This document shows, one piece after another, positions 1-6,305 of a stretch of 14,086 nt of DNA. The DNA comes from Candidatus Methanoperedens sp. (GTDB taxonomy: Archaea > Halobacteriota > Methanosarcinia > Methanosarcinales > Methanoperedenaceae), in the NCBI GenBank assembly GCA_026552835.1, contig JAPMTY010000055.1, positions 1 through 14,086 of the forward strand, given 5' to 3'. Both the position numbers and the translations under genes were made by a program. The notes beneath the pieces were generated by a model. That model made no database searches. It worked only from the letters and a program-made list of their open reading frames with translations, and was not told where the DNA came from. How positions within the stretch are numbered: position 1 is the stretch's first letter; each line of letters starts with the position of its first letter.

Positions 1-87
1 GAGGGCGGGACAGAGACGGTTGAAGAGGCTTTCAGAAAAGTGAGCGGTGTGGAAAGCGTCTCTGTGGAAGAACTTGGCAGGATGTAA
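1..87 (+). CDS. ef1b: Translation elongation factor 1-beta (aEF-1beta), C-terminal fragment
   Basis: Only the last 28 codons and the TAA stop are in the window; the gene enters from the left edge in frame 1. The peptide reads EGGTETVEEAFRKVSGVESV and ends SVEELGRM. This matches the C-terminal strand-helix-strand of archaeal EF-1beta, where an acidic-GGTE turn precedes a helix and a GVESV strand. In archaea this about 90-residue protein is the guanine-nucleotide exchange factor that recharges EF-1alpha with GTP in the cytoplasm. The assignment rests on this short motif, so the upstream domain cannot be checked. A tRNA gene follows on the same strand after about 30 bases. Confidence 0.8.
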   Translation, partial: EGGTETVEEAFRKVSGVESVSVEELGRM

Positions 88-93
88 ATATTA
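85..93 (+). promoter_or_regulatory. Possible TATA box of the tRNA-Ala gene
   Basis: The AT-rich stretch TAAATATTA overlaps the EF-1beta stop codon. Its centre lies about 29 bases upstream of the first tRNA base, the usual spacing of an archaeal TATA box. Read-through from EF-1beta is an alternative source of the transcript. Confidence 0.35.
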
Positions 94-117
94 AATCATT
101 TTTTCCCTTTTATTAAA

Positions 118-189
118 GGGCCTGTAGATCAGGGGTAGATCGTTGCGTTCGCAACGCAAAGGCCGCGGGTTCGAATCCCGCCGGGTCCA
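118..189 (+). tRNA. tRNA-Ala (anticodon CGC)
   Basis: All 72 bases fold into a standard cloverleaf. The acceptor stem GGGCCTG pairs with CGGGTCC and includes G3:U70, the alanine identity pair. Next come T8-A9, a D-stem GATC/GATC, an anticodon stem TTGCG/CGCAA with loop TTCGCAA (anticodon CGC, reading GCG), a variable region AGGCC, and a T-stem GCGGG/CCCGC with loop TTCGAAT. The discriminator is A73, and no CCA is encoded (the next base is T), as is common in archaea. The anticodon loop has seven bases, so there is no intron at the usual 37/38 site. A short run of four T follows directly. Confidence 0.96.
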
Positions 190-220
190 TTTTCACTGCC
201 TGACTGTGATATTTAAATTT

Positions 221-679
221 TTAAATTTCAAAAGGAATCGTTTCTACTTTCCTGCCTTTTAAATTCTTGAACTCCACCCCGCCTTTTACCCCTGAAATCT
301 CAATCCCGTCAAACTCAGAGCTTCCGCACAATATATCCTGTTCGGGGTGCGTACCGGGAATAATGCTGCAGCTTATCCGCGTTCTGTCGCCTGCGGAAAC
401 AACAATCTTGAGGCGTTTTGACGCAGGATGCTTTTTCGGGAGAACAATAAACGGTGAACCAACCTCGCGAATCATGTAAAGTACGCATTTCAGGCCGTTA
501 ATAATCGTTTTATCTGTCCCGAAACCCGATGCCACAAGCAGGTCATCCGGGGACAGCGCCAAGATTATCTCCTCTTTTTCGGTTTCAAGAAAAAACTGCT
601 TCTCTCCTGCCTTGACTATACCCAGCGTCCCTTCTTTCCCACGCAGGAGCAGCATTTCGTTTTCATTTAGCGGGGTCAT
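221..679 (-). CDS. Hypothetical protein, 152 residues, translationally coupled to a zinc-ribbon protein
   Basis: I do not recognise this family. The protein is soluble, with no signal peptide or membrane segment, and is predicted to be rich in beta strands with many charged residues. A segment IIPGTHPEQDILCGSSEFDG near residues 106-125 holds His, Glu, Asp and Cys close together and may be a functional site, but no catalytic motif can be named. The ATG at 677-679 overlaps the TGA of the upstream 55-residue zinc-ribbon gene in an ATGA arrangement, so the two are almost certainly co-translated. The gene has no strong ribosome site of its own, consistent with coupling. It converges on the tRNA-Ala gene, and the gap holds only AT-rich sequence. 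Base composition is like the neighbours. Confidence 0.75.
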   Translation of the reverse strand: MTPLNENEMLLLRGKEGTLGIVKAGEKQFFLETEKEEIILALSPDDLLVASGFGTDKTIINGLKCVLYMIREVGSPFIVLPKKHPASKRLKIVVSAGDRTRISCSIIPGTHPEQDILCGSSEFDGIEISGVKGGVEFKNLKGRKVETIPFEI

Positions 680-843
680 TCTTCTTTATACTGCCTGCTG
701 ACATTGCTGGAATGACATGAAGGACACTCAAGTTTTGACTTTACGCTCACGCACCTGAACTCGTTTTTGCAATCACCGCACTTGTACCATTTTATATCAA
801 GCGCTTGTATTTCTATATTAAAGGCATCTCCTACGCTGCACAT
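676..843 (-). CDS. Small zinc-ribbon protein, 55 residues
   Basis: This short gene reads MCSVGDAFNIEIQALDIKWY and then contains two Cys pairs: CGDC at residues 22-25 and CPSC at residues 40-43, fifteen residues apart. The pattern, an aromatic residue before the first CxxC and CP-x-C-x-S after it, is typical of FmdB/rubredoxin-like zinc ribbons that bind one structural zinc. The start is well supported: GGAGGTGA at 848-855 (minus) lies four bases before the ATG. Its TGA stop overlaps the ATG of the 152-residue gene. The role is unknown; small ribbons of this type often mediate protein or nucleic-acid contact, or act as regulatory partners of the co-transcribed protein. Confidence 0.85.
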   Translation of the reverse strand: MCSVGDAFNIEIQALDIKWYKCGDCKNEFRCVSVKSKLECPSCHSSNVSRQYKEE

Positions 844-847
844 ATAT

Positions 848-893
848 TCACCTCCGTGTGGTTGTACACTTTTAATCCTGTTGTTATATTAAG
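848..893 (-). promoter_or_regulatory. Promoter and Shine-Dalgarno of the zinc-ribbon/152-residue operon
   Basis: On the minus strand a TATA-like CTTAATATAAC (893-883) lies about 45 bases before the ATG at 843. Archaeal spacing would place the transcript start near 862, giving a leader of about 20 bases that carries the strong ribosome site GGAGGTGA (855-848). Confidence 0.5.
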
Positions 894-918
894 TTTTCTT
901 TGTATTATCATACAAGAA

Positions 919-1410
919 TTATGCAAGACTTTTGTTAATATATATCTCATATACGGCTGCTTCAACGGCTTTACCAGCCCAGAATTTCAGGATATTCCCT
1001 TTATTTATTACTGCCGTAAGGGGCATTTTCTTTTCTTCGGCCTCTTCATGGAAGATTATCTGGTAAAGCGCTCCCTCCGGCCTGTCTTCAATGACCTCGA
1101 ATAATTCAATCCTGCCGCCATATTTTTTTTCGATTGCATGGACATGGGGTTCGTTGGCTTCGCATATCTTGCACCTGTCCTCGCGCATCCTGTCGCGCCT
1201 GATGTTAAGAAAGACTGGCTTTTCAATCTCATTTATCCTATTGACAAGTCGCTTTGCATGTTTATATTTTTCATCAACATATTGTTCGATAAAATCTCTA
1301 AATTCAACCGCAGTCTCTTCCCGGGTGAGCGAGTTCTTTCTTGCAAGCGCTTCTATGAATTTCTGCCTGAAGGCTTCCCTGTGGTTTGATAAAAGTTCTG
1401 TGAGATTCAA
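919..1410 (-). CDS. Putative thioredoxin-fold protein with CxxC motif, 163 residues
   Basis: The N-terminal half (residues 1-75) is charged and helical. The C-terminal half looks like a reduced thioredoxin fold: CKIC at residues 80-83 starts a helix (EANEPHVHAIEKKYGG), a beta strand follows (IELFEVIED), and a Met-Pro at 129-130 precedes the strand LTAVINKG, where thioredoxins carry their cis-proline. That is the order of elements expected for a thiol-disulfide or redox-sensing protein, but the similarity is my reading of the pattern and the family is not recognised by name. HVH at 89-91 offers an alternative, metal binding together with the CxxC. The start is TTG at 1408-1410: an in-frame stop lies just upstream, the next Met is at residue 75, and AAGGAAAA precedes the TTG. 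It stands alone between two promoters. Confidence 0.7.
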   Translation of the reverse strand: MNLTELLSNHREAFRQKFIEALARKNSLTREETAVEFRDFIEQYVDEKYKHAKRLVNRINEIEKPVFLNIRRDRMREDRCKICEANEPHVHAIEKKYGGRIELFEVIEDRPEGALYQIIFHEEAEEKKMPLTAVINKGNILKFWAGKAVEAAVYEIYINKSLA

Positions 1411-1438
1411 GGTTTTTCCTTATTACTCTGAATATCTT

Positions 1439-1449
1439 TAATTATAAAG
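1439..1449 (-). promoter_or_regulatory. Possible TATA box of the thioredoxin-like gene
   Basis: CTTTATAATTA on the minus strand is centred about 34 bases before the TTG start, which predicts a short leader holding AAGGAAAA as ribosome site. Further AT-rich boxes occur at about 1452-1470, so the exact box is uncertain. Confidence 0.35.
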
Positions 1450-1488
1450 AATATAACGGTATAATATAACGCAAAAAGGACTCTTGCA

Positions 1489-2847
1489 TTAATCACTGTC
1501 TTCCTGTGTTACAGGATACCCTTTCTCCTCCCATGCCCTCATGCCGCCGATGAGATTATAAACCCTCTCAAAACCCTGACGCTTCAGGATGCTCGCGCCA
1601 AGCCCGGCCCTGTTCCCTAAAGCGCATACGGTTACAACCTGGCGGTCGGAGGGGACATCGTTCGCCCTTCCCTCAAGCTCTCCCACATAAATATTCACCG
1701 CACCTGGAATATGCCCTTCTGCATACTCTTCCTTATCGCGCACATCCAGCACGAACATATCCTCCTCTTTTGACTTATCGCGGAAACCGCCTGCCGTCAA
1801 TACGCCACTTTTCTCAAGCGGCAAACCCATGCTGTACCAGCTCTGAATGCCTTCACAGAGGTAACCACCGACCTTATCAAAACCAATCCTGGCAAGATCA
1901 AGCCGCGCAAGCTCAACGTCCTCCTGCCTTTCAGTCACGAGAAGAATATCCTTCTCGTAATCAAGAATCCAGCCCGGGAATGTTGCCATCCCGTGAAGCC
2001 AGATATTGTATGAACCCTTTAAATGCCCGCCTGCAAAACCAAGAGGCGAACGCGTGTCAACAATCGTACATTCATGCATCGCTTCCTCGAACTCAAGAGT
2101 GCCCATAGGTTTTATTTCCTGATTTGCAGGTGCATTCGGACCTTTTTGGTTCTGTTCTGCCATCCGTGCAAAATAAGGGGGCAGTGGAATTATCTCGTTC
2201 TTTTTTCTTTCGAGGAATTCCTCGCGGTTCAATCCCAGATATGGATTGGAAACCCTCTCAAATCCAATCGTGCTTGCAGGTATGTCTGACATGCTTCCGC
2301 CGCATGCTGAACCCGAACCATGTGCAGGATATACAATGACTCCATCATTCAGTTTAAGGAGCTTTTGGAGTGAATCGAACATAAGCGATGCGTTTTCAAC
2401 AACTTTCTCCTTTCCAAAAAGATCCGTCCGTCCGGCATTGCCGTAAAAAAGCGTGTCTCCTGTAAACACACACCATGGCTCTCCGGAAGAGAAAAGGATG
2501 AAACTTAAGCTGTCCGGCGAATGTCCCGGTGTCTCAAGAATCTTCAACTTCATGCCCCCTACATCGAAGGTTTCTCCTTCGGAAGCTGGCTTACCATAGT
2601 CAAAATCAAGGTTTCGGCTGTGGATTACCTGGCAGCCTATCTTTTTCTCAAGCAGAAGCGAGCCTATAAGATAGTCTTCATTACGGTGCGTTTCAAAAAC
2701 GAACTTTATTTTACAGCAATTTTCCCTGGCTATCCTGATGTACGAATCCACATCTCTTCTCGGGTCAACAACGAACGCTTCACCTGCGTTTCCTACAATA
2801 TACGAATAATGGGCAAGACCTTCGGAAACAATTCTCTTAAGAAACAT
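1489..2847 (-). CDS. Metallo-beta-lactamase fold/double rhodanese protein (persulfide dioxygenase-like) with altered metal site
   Basis: The order is an MBL domain (residues about 1-190), a linker, a first rhodanese domain (about 245-345) and a second (about 355-448). This is the layout of bacterial persulfide dioxygenase-rhodanese fusions that act on glutathione or other persulfides. The MBL motif that normally reads HxHADH is THRNEDY at 53-59: the first His (54) and the Asp (58) remain, but the second His is Asn56 and the last is Tyr59. PGH (107-109), GD (130-131) and AHG (His176) are kept, so a full binuclear site is unlikely and a mononuclear iron site is uncertain. The first rhodanese loop (about 304-310, VTERQED) lacks the catalytic Cys. 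The second has Cys408 in CALGNR, a classic sulfurtransferase loop. The start has AAGGTGAG upstream. Role in sulfane-sulfur handling is an inference. Confidence 0.9.
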   Translation of the reverse strand: MFLKRIVSEGLAHYSYIVGNAGEAFVVDPRRDVDSYIRIARENCCKIKFVFETHRNEDYLIGSLLLEKKIGCQVIHSRNLDFDYGKPASEGETFDVGGMKLKILETPGHSPDSLSFILFSSGEPWCVFTGDTLFYGNAGRTDLFGKEKVVENASLMFDSLQKLLKLNDGVIVYPAHGSGSACGGSMSDIPASTIGFERVSNPYLGLNREEFLERKKNEIIPLPPYFARMAEQNQKGPNAPANQEIKPMGTLEFEEAMHECTIVDTRSPLGFAGGHLKGSYNIWLHGMATFPGWILDYEKDILLVTERQEDVELARLDLARIGFDKVGGYLCEGIQSWYSMGLPLEKSGVLTAGGFRDKSKEEDMFVLDVRDKEEYAEGHIPGAVNIYVGELEGRANDVPSDRQVVTVCALGNRAGLGASILKRQGFERVYNLIGGMRAWEEKGYPVTQEDSD

Positions 2848-2881
2848 TCACACTCACCTTAATGGATATTGGAATTCATGA

Positions 2882-2890
2882 CTATTAAAA
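2882..2890 (-). promoter_or_regulatory. Possible TATA box of the MBL-rhodanese gene
   Basis: TTTTAATAG on the minus strand lies about 39 bases before the ATG at 2847. Archaeal spacing puts the transcript start near 2860, just before the ribosome site AAGGTGAG. Confidence 0.3.
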
Positions 2891-2918
2891 TGTGCTGGAT
2901 AACTCTGTATTGTCAAGA

Positions 2919-2952
2919 AAGAAAAAAGAAGAATTAGGGAAGACCCTAATTC
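2919..2952 (-). terminator. Intrinsic-type terminator of the DUF3494 gene
   Basis: A perfect 9-bp stem GAATTAGGG/CCCTAATTC with a 4-base loop lies 10 bases past the stop codon on the minus strand. It is followed by a T-rich tract (TTCTTTTTTCTTTCTT). It separates this gene from the MBL-rhodanese gene downstream. Confidence 0.75.
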
Positions 2953-2961
2953 ACGTTTGCG

Positions 2962-3954
2962 TTACAGACCTAGAATTTTCTTAATATACCCCCATGGATC
3001 CCAAGATGGTTTTGGCGTTGAAGTTGGTGTCAGTGTTGGAGTTGGTGTAAGCGTTGATGTCGATGTCAATTTTGGTGTTGTTGTCAATGTTGGAGTTGGT
3101 GTAAGCGTTGATGTCGGTGTCAATTTCGGGGTTGTTGTCAGCGTTGGGGTTGGTGTTATCGTTGATACGATTGATGCAGGTAGAGTGACAGTATTTGCTT
3201 GTAATGTAACAGCCGTCTGTGCTAAGGCTCTTCCGTTTAATGTTGCACCAGTGTTTAGAACAATTGCGGTTTTATCAAGAATATTTCCATTGAAAACTGA
3301 TGTTGTTCCAAGTGTCGTTTGGCCAGCGACCTGCCAGTAGACGTTCTTTGCCTGTGCGCCGCCGCTCAGGATAACCTTCTTACCAGAGCTGATAGTTAGA
3401 GTTTGTGCTATCTGGAAGATCCATACATCATTTGAGTTTCCCGATAGAGTGACATCTGATGGTATTGTAACTCCGGTGCTCCATTTATACAGACCAGGAG
3501 CAAGTGTCATCCCGCCAATATTCCCGGCGCCAAGTTCAGTAGCAGTAGGATTTGTTCGTCCGGCTGCATCAGTGTATGCTGTTTGCATGTTACCTATAGC
3601 TGTTGTCATATAAGCCGGAGTAGGAGCTTTATAGTCGGCTGCATAAACTTTCCCCTTAACTAATGTTGATGTTGCGAATGTACCGGTAGGATCAATTATT
3701 AACCCAAATCCAGTTATTGCGGTAGCAGCTATTGGACTAACTCCAATATCTCCAACGATTGAAGTGACTCCGGTGGTTGAGATGCCCGACTTTGCCAATA
3801 TAGCAAAATTACCGGCAGTACCAAGGTCAACACCTACTTGTGCAGCACTCGCTGTACTTACTAATCCTGAAATGACAAGCGTCATTATCAGAAGGTTTAA
3901 GTAGTGAACATTTACTTTCATATTGTTCAATACTAACAAATTCTGTACTTTCAT
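2962..3954 (-). CDS. DUF3494 (ice-binding-like) surface protein with Thr/Pro repeat stalk
   Basis: A signal peptide (hydrophobic core about residues 18-32, ending STASAA near 38) leads into a domain of about 225 residues with DUF3494 hallmarks: LGTAGNFAILAKSGIS, VGDIGVSP, LAPGLYKWST, NDVWIFQIAQTLTI, NVYWQVAG and a GRALAQTAVTL stretch. DUF3494 is the beta-solenoid of ice-binding proteins, but many members in non-cold organisms are thought to be adhesins or surface proteins. Residues about 268-316 are a Thr/Pro/Leu stalk with an 18-residue repeat, followed by a short tail (SWDPWGYIKKILGL) that fits no sorting signal I know. The first Met is kept as start because GGGAG lies six bases before it; Met12 would give a shorter signal peptide but has no ribosome site. 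Ice binding itself is not shown by the sequence. Confidence 0.88.
   Translation of the reverse strand: MKVQNLLVLNNMKVNVHYLNLLIMTLVISGLVSTASAAQVGVDLGTAGNFAILAKSGISTTGVTSIVGDIGVSPIAATAITGFGLIIDPTGTFATSTLVKGKVYAADYKAPTPAYMTTAIGNMQTAYTDAAGRTNPTATELGAGNIGGMTLAPGLYKWSTGVTIPSDVTLSGNSNDVWIFQIAQTLTISSGKKVILSGGAQAKNVYWQVAGQTTLGTTSVFNGNILDKTAIVLNTGATLNGRALAQTAVTLQANTVTLPASIVSTITPTPTLTTTPKLTPTSTLTPTPTLTTTPKLTSTSTLTPTPTLTPTSTPKPSWDPWGYIKKILGL
3029..3157 (-). repeat. 54-bp tandem repeat encoding the Thr/Pro stalk
   Basis: Two full units (3029-3082 and 3083-3136) plus 21 bases of a third (3137-3157) differ at only a few positions. Each encodes 18 residues on the minus strand, beginning TPTPTLTTTPKLT. The period is a multiple of three, so changes in unit number would lengthen or shorten the stalk without breaking the frame. 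Confidence 0.85.
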
Positions 3955-4067
3955 AATATTCTCCCATGTCGGAGTTTAAGTTCGAAAAGAAGAAGAAGAA
4001 ACTTGAATCTTTAAGAATGTTTGAATCTTTTAATAACTCCCAACGAACCTAACACTACTCGTGAGTA
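3955..4067 (-). promoter_or_regulatory. Upstream region of the DUF3494 gene with candidate operator elements
   Basis: The about 130-base leader/promoter holds a TATA-like TTATTAAAAG near 4036-4027 (minus). A 10-bp direct repeat AAAGATTCAA occurs at 4030-4021 and 4012-4003, spaced 18 bp. A 5-bp-arm palindrome TACTC-GT-GAGTA (4056-4067) sits just upstream of the box. GGGAG before the ATG is the ribosome site. The repeat and palindrome could bind a regulator, but this is inference. Confidence 0.35.
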
Positions 4068-4082
4068 CTTAAGTCTGCTCTC

Positions 4083-4109
4083 AAAAAAACTTTCGCCTAT
4101 GAACGAAAG
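4083..4109 (-). terminator. Intrinsic-type terminator of the secreted beta-sandwich gene
   Basis: On the minus strand CTTTCG and CGAAAG form a 6-bp stem around an 8-base loop, followed directly by seven T (4089-4083). It lies about 45 bases past the stop codon at 4153. Confidence 0.65.
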
Positions 4110-4152
4110 CTAAGAATATCAATTTTTCTGGAATGGAAGAAGACTTTTGATC

Positions 4153-4644
4153 TTACCTTCTTCTGGCAAGTAACAATGCAGCCAGCAGCGTCCCGATTGC
4201 ATAGAGCGCTTCAAACGCAGGCGCTTTTGGCGTTTCTGCAGGGCTGCCTGAAACAACCACATTTAGCCTGAACAGGCGCGATGGCGCGCCGCATGCCGGT
4301 ACCGATTTCCGGCATAATGGATCCCCGACTGCGGTCAATGTGGCGCTTCCGGGTTTGTGCGCCCTGTAAATCCCCTGGGCGCCCCTGATAACCATCACAT
4401 TCACTTCGCGGCTTATTACTGCCTGGTCGTCGATTGAGATATTCCAGTCATATCCTTCACCAAGATTGAGCAGAAAGGTCTCATCGACCTGGAGATTTAT
4501 GGTCTTTTGGTCATCATCAAGCGTGATTGTTTTGGCTAAAGGCGCGGTGTTTGTGGGGACTGGCGTGGCTTCCGCCTGGGCCAGAACAGGATGGCTGATT
4601 GTAAACATCAGGACTGCTAAACTCAAAATTATATACAGTTTCAT
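4153..4644 (-). CDS. Secreted beta-sandwich (I42/chagasin-like) protein with PGF-CTERM-like anchor
   Basis: A signal peptide (residues 1-22, ending PVLAQA) is followed by a Thr/Pro segment and a beta-rich domain of about 95 residues. The latter carries LLNLGEGYDW, VIRGAQGIYRAHKPGSATL and two Cys in DPLCRKSVPACG. The GYxW, GxxG and G-x-A-x-L elements resemble protease inhibitor family I42 (chagasin) and related Ig-like domains, but the usual NPTTG loop is replaced by LGEG, so inhibition of cysteine proteases is not established. The C-terminus reads APAFEALYAIGTLLAALL followed by LARRR. That matches the archaeosortase PGF-CTERM layout (short Pro-containing motif, one membrane segment, Arg cluster) but with PAF in place of PGF. 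AGAGGT precedes the ATG. It lies between two terminators, so it is probably a single-gene unit. Confidence 0.8.
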   Translation of the reverse strand: MKLYIILSLAVLMFTISHPVLAQAEATPVPTNTAPLAKTITLDDDQKTINLQVDETFLLNLGEGYDWNISIDDQAVISREVNVMVIRGAQGIYRAHKPGSATLTAVGDPLCRKSVPACGAPSRLFRLNVVVSGSPAETPKAPAFEALYAIGTLLAALLLARRR

Positions 4645-4677
4645 AACTAACCTCTTATCGATACTTTAGGAGAGATG

Positions 4678-4686
4678 TTAATTAAA
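4678..4686 (-). promoter_or_regulatory. Possible TATA box of the secreted beta-sandwich gene
   Basis: TTTAATTAA on the minus strand is centred about 38 bases before the ATG at 4644, giving a short leader that includes AGAGGT. The remaining gap up to the next gene's terminator shows nothing else recognisable. Confidence 0.3.
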
Positions 4687-4832
4687 GGTTTCTATTATTG
4701 AGACTGTGTTACCAGATTATCATTCAACAACGGTTCAGAACTTCAGCCTATGTAAAAGACAAATAGAGTGACAACTGTTCAAAAATTACAGCAGCGAATA
4801 AGAAAAAATGTGTTTATAATATCAATAACATC

Positions 4833-4866
4833 AAAAAAAGATAAAAAAGTAGGCACTGGCCTACTT
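4833..4866 (-). terminator. Terminator overlapping the HdrD-like stop codon
   Basis: On the minus strand AAGTAGGC/GCCTACTT is a perfect 8-bp stem with a 4-base loop, followed by TTTTTT-A-TC-TTTTTTT. The 5' arm contains the final Lys codon and the TAG stop of the upstream gene, so the hairpin begins inside the coding sequence. Confidence 0.8.
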
Positions 4867-6243
4867 CTTCGGAGCTGCTTTGGGCGCATCCGCCTTTGGC
4901 ACCGCAGCTTTTGGCTCTTCCTTCTTCGGTTCAGCCGGCGGCTTTGGCGGTATGGTCTGCGTCCTGAACAGGTCGCTGATTGATTCTTTTGGAGCGCCTG
5001 GTGCTGGTGGCTTGACGTCAGTGGAGAGACCCATAAGATTTGCCGTAAGAACTACAAGGTCATCCATTTTCATATCCATCTTGAGGTCGTCCCTGCCGTC
5101 GAGCAGGTTGCGCCTGCAGAACGGGCATGTGCTTATCAAAACTTCTGCGCCCGTAGCTTTGGCATCATTCATGCGGTCTTTGGCAACTGCGAGCGCAAGG
5201 TCAGGTATGCCTGCTTTTACGCCGCCTCCTGCGCCGCAGCACCGCTGCTCATTCCTGTTCCTCTCCATTTCCACAAGCTTGACTCCTGGCATGCTCTTCA
5301 GGACTTTCCTGGGCTCTTCAAACACGCCCACATGCCTTCCAAGGTGGCACGGGTCATGATAGGTTACGGTCTTATCGAAACTCTTTTCCCACTTTATCTT
5401 TCCTGCGTCGAGTTGCTCAGCAAGGAACTGGGACATGTGGATCGCCTCAAACGGCAGCGCTTTTCCGTACGCGCGCGGCCAGTCGATCTTCGCTGCCCTG
5501 AAACATCCTGCGCATGCGAATACGACTCTCTTTGCACCGCGTGCTTTTAGCGCCTCGACATTATGCAAAGCTGCCTGCTTCGGCACGTCGCCGAGATGCT
5601 GCTGTCCTGTCCTTATGAGCGCAGAGGCGCAGCACCATTCATCCTCTCCGAGAACCATGAAAGGAACATTCAGTTTGTTAAGAATCCTGGCTGTGCTCAC
5701 GCCGAGCACCTGCTGGTTATAACCTGCGGTGCAGCCGATGAAATATGCAATATCGGATTTTTCAGCTATCTTGATATCAGGCGTCATCCATGCAAGGCGG
5801 TCTTTTTGCTGTTTTAAGTATGGGTTGTGCCCCTCGCCGATGAGCTTGGGGAAAAGGCTCTGTTTGCCGTACGGACCGGTTCCGTGCTTTACAAGGTTTG
5901 CACGGGTTGCTTCCCAGAGTTCGATAGTATCAATGCCGGCGCAGCATACAGTGCCGCACATGCCACAGGTAGTACAATTGTACAGGTCGTCCGTGAACTT
6001 CTTGATTTCCTCGGGCGGGATCGCTTCAGGTCCGAAAAGCTTTGCCTTCCAGCCATAGCTTTTGGTAACGAACTCCCTCCACCTGAGGATTTTATCTCTC
6101 GGCTCGATGTTCTGGTCTTTATTCCTTGCATTGTATGTGGGGCAGTACTTGACACATTCACCGCATCTGGTACATGCGTCGTACTCCATCAGTTGCGTGG
6201 GTGTAAGATTTTCGAGTGTGATTGCAGGTTTATTTTTTGCCAT
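4861..6243 (-). CDS. HdrD/DsrK-like iron-sulfur subunit (heterodisulfide reductase-type)
   Basis: An N-terminal ferredoxin-like part has two [4Fe-4S] motifs: C24-C27-C30-C34 and C90-C93-C96-C100, with C101 next to the last. Two CCG domains follow. The first has C171, CC at 204-205 and CxxC at 244/247; the second has C299, CC at 335-336 and CxxC at 373/376. This is the arrangement of HdrD and DsrK, whose CCG domains hold noncubane clusters that split or form disulfides such as CoM-S-S-CoB, or a DsrC-like partner. Residues about 405-460 form an extra Pro/Lys/Ala-rich tail absent from usual HdrD (about 400-410 residues). AGGAGAT precedes the ATG. It lies 62 bases after the cytochrome b subunit and is surely co-transcribed. 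The substrate cannot be read from the sequence. Confidence 0.92.
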   Translation of the reverse strand: MAKNKPAITLENLTPTQLMEYDACTRCGECVKYCPTYNARNKDQNIEPRDKILRWREFVTKSYGWKAKLFGPEAIPPEEIKKFTDDLYNCTTCGMCGTVCCAGIDTIELWEATRANLVKHGTGPYGKQSLFPKLIGEGHNPYLKQQKDRLAWMTPDIKIAEKSDIAYFIGCTAGYNQQVLGVSTARILNKLNVPFMVLGEDEWCCASALIRTGQQHLGDVPKQAALHNVEALKARGAKRVVFACAGCFRAAKIDWPRAYGKALPFEAIHMSQFLAEQLDAGKIKWEKSFDKTVTYHDPCHLGRHVGVFEEPRKVLKSMPGVKLVEMERNRNEQRCCGAGGGVKAGIPDLALAVAKDRMNDAKATGAEVLISTCPFCRRNLLDGRDDLKMDMKMDDLVVLTANLMGLSTDVKPPAPGAPKESISDLFRTQTIPPKPPAEPKKEEPKAAVPKADAPKAAPKK

Positions 6244-6305
6244 GTTTATCTCCTATTTTTCATATACTATAAATATTGTTCGTCGCGCTCCTAACGAATT
6301 TGGCT

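Noticed and set aside
118..189. A possible intron in the tRNA gene
   Set aside because: The anticodon loop is exactly seven bases and all stems close, so no intron is present.
3029..3157. Regular repeats considered as a CRISPR array
   Set aside because: The units are contiguous without unique spacers, lie inside a coding frame, and have a period divisible by three.
2957..3340. A 127-residue Val/Gly-rich plus-strand frame
   Set aside because: It is the antisense of the Thr/Pro stalk and adjacent DUF3494 coding sequence. Its repetitive composition follows directly from the 54-bp repeats.
5889..6161. A 90-residue minus-strand frame inside the HdrD-like gene
   Set aside because: It is an out-of-frame shadow of the HdrD-like coding region, without a ribosome site or domain.
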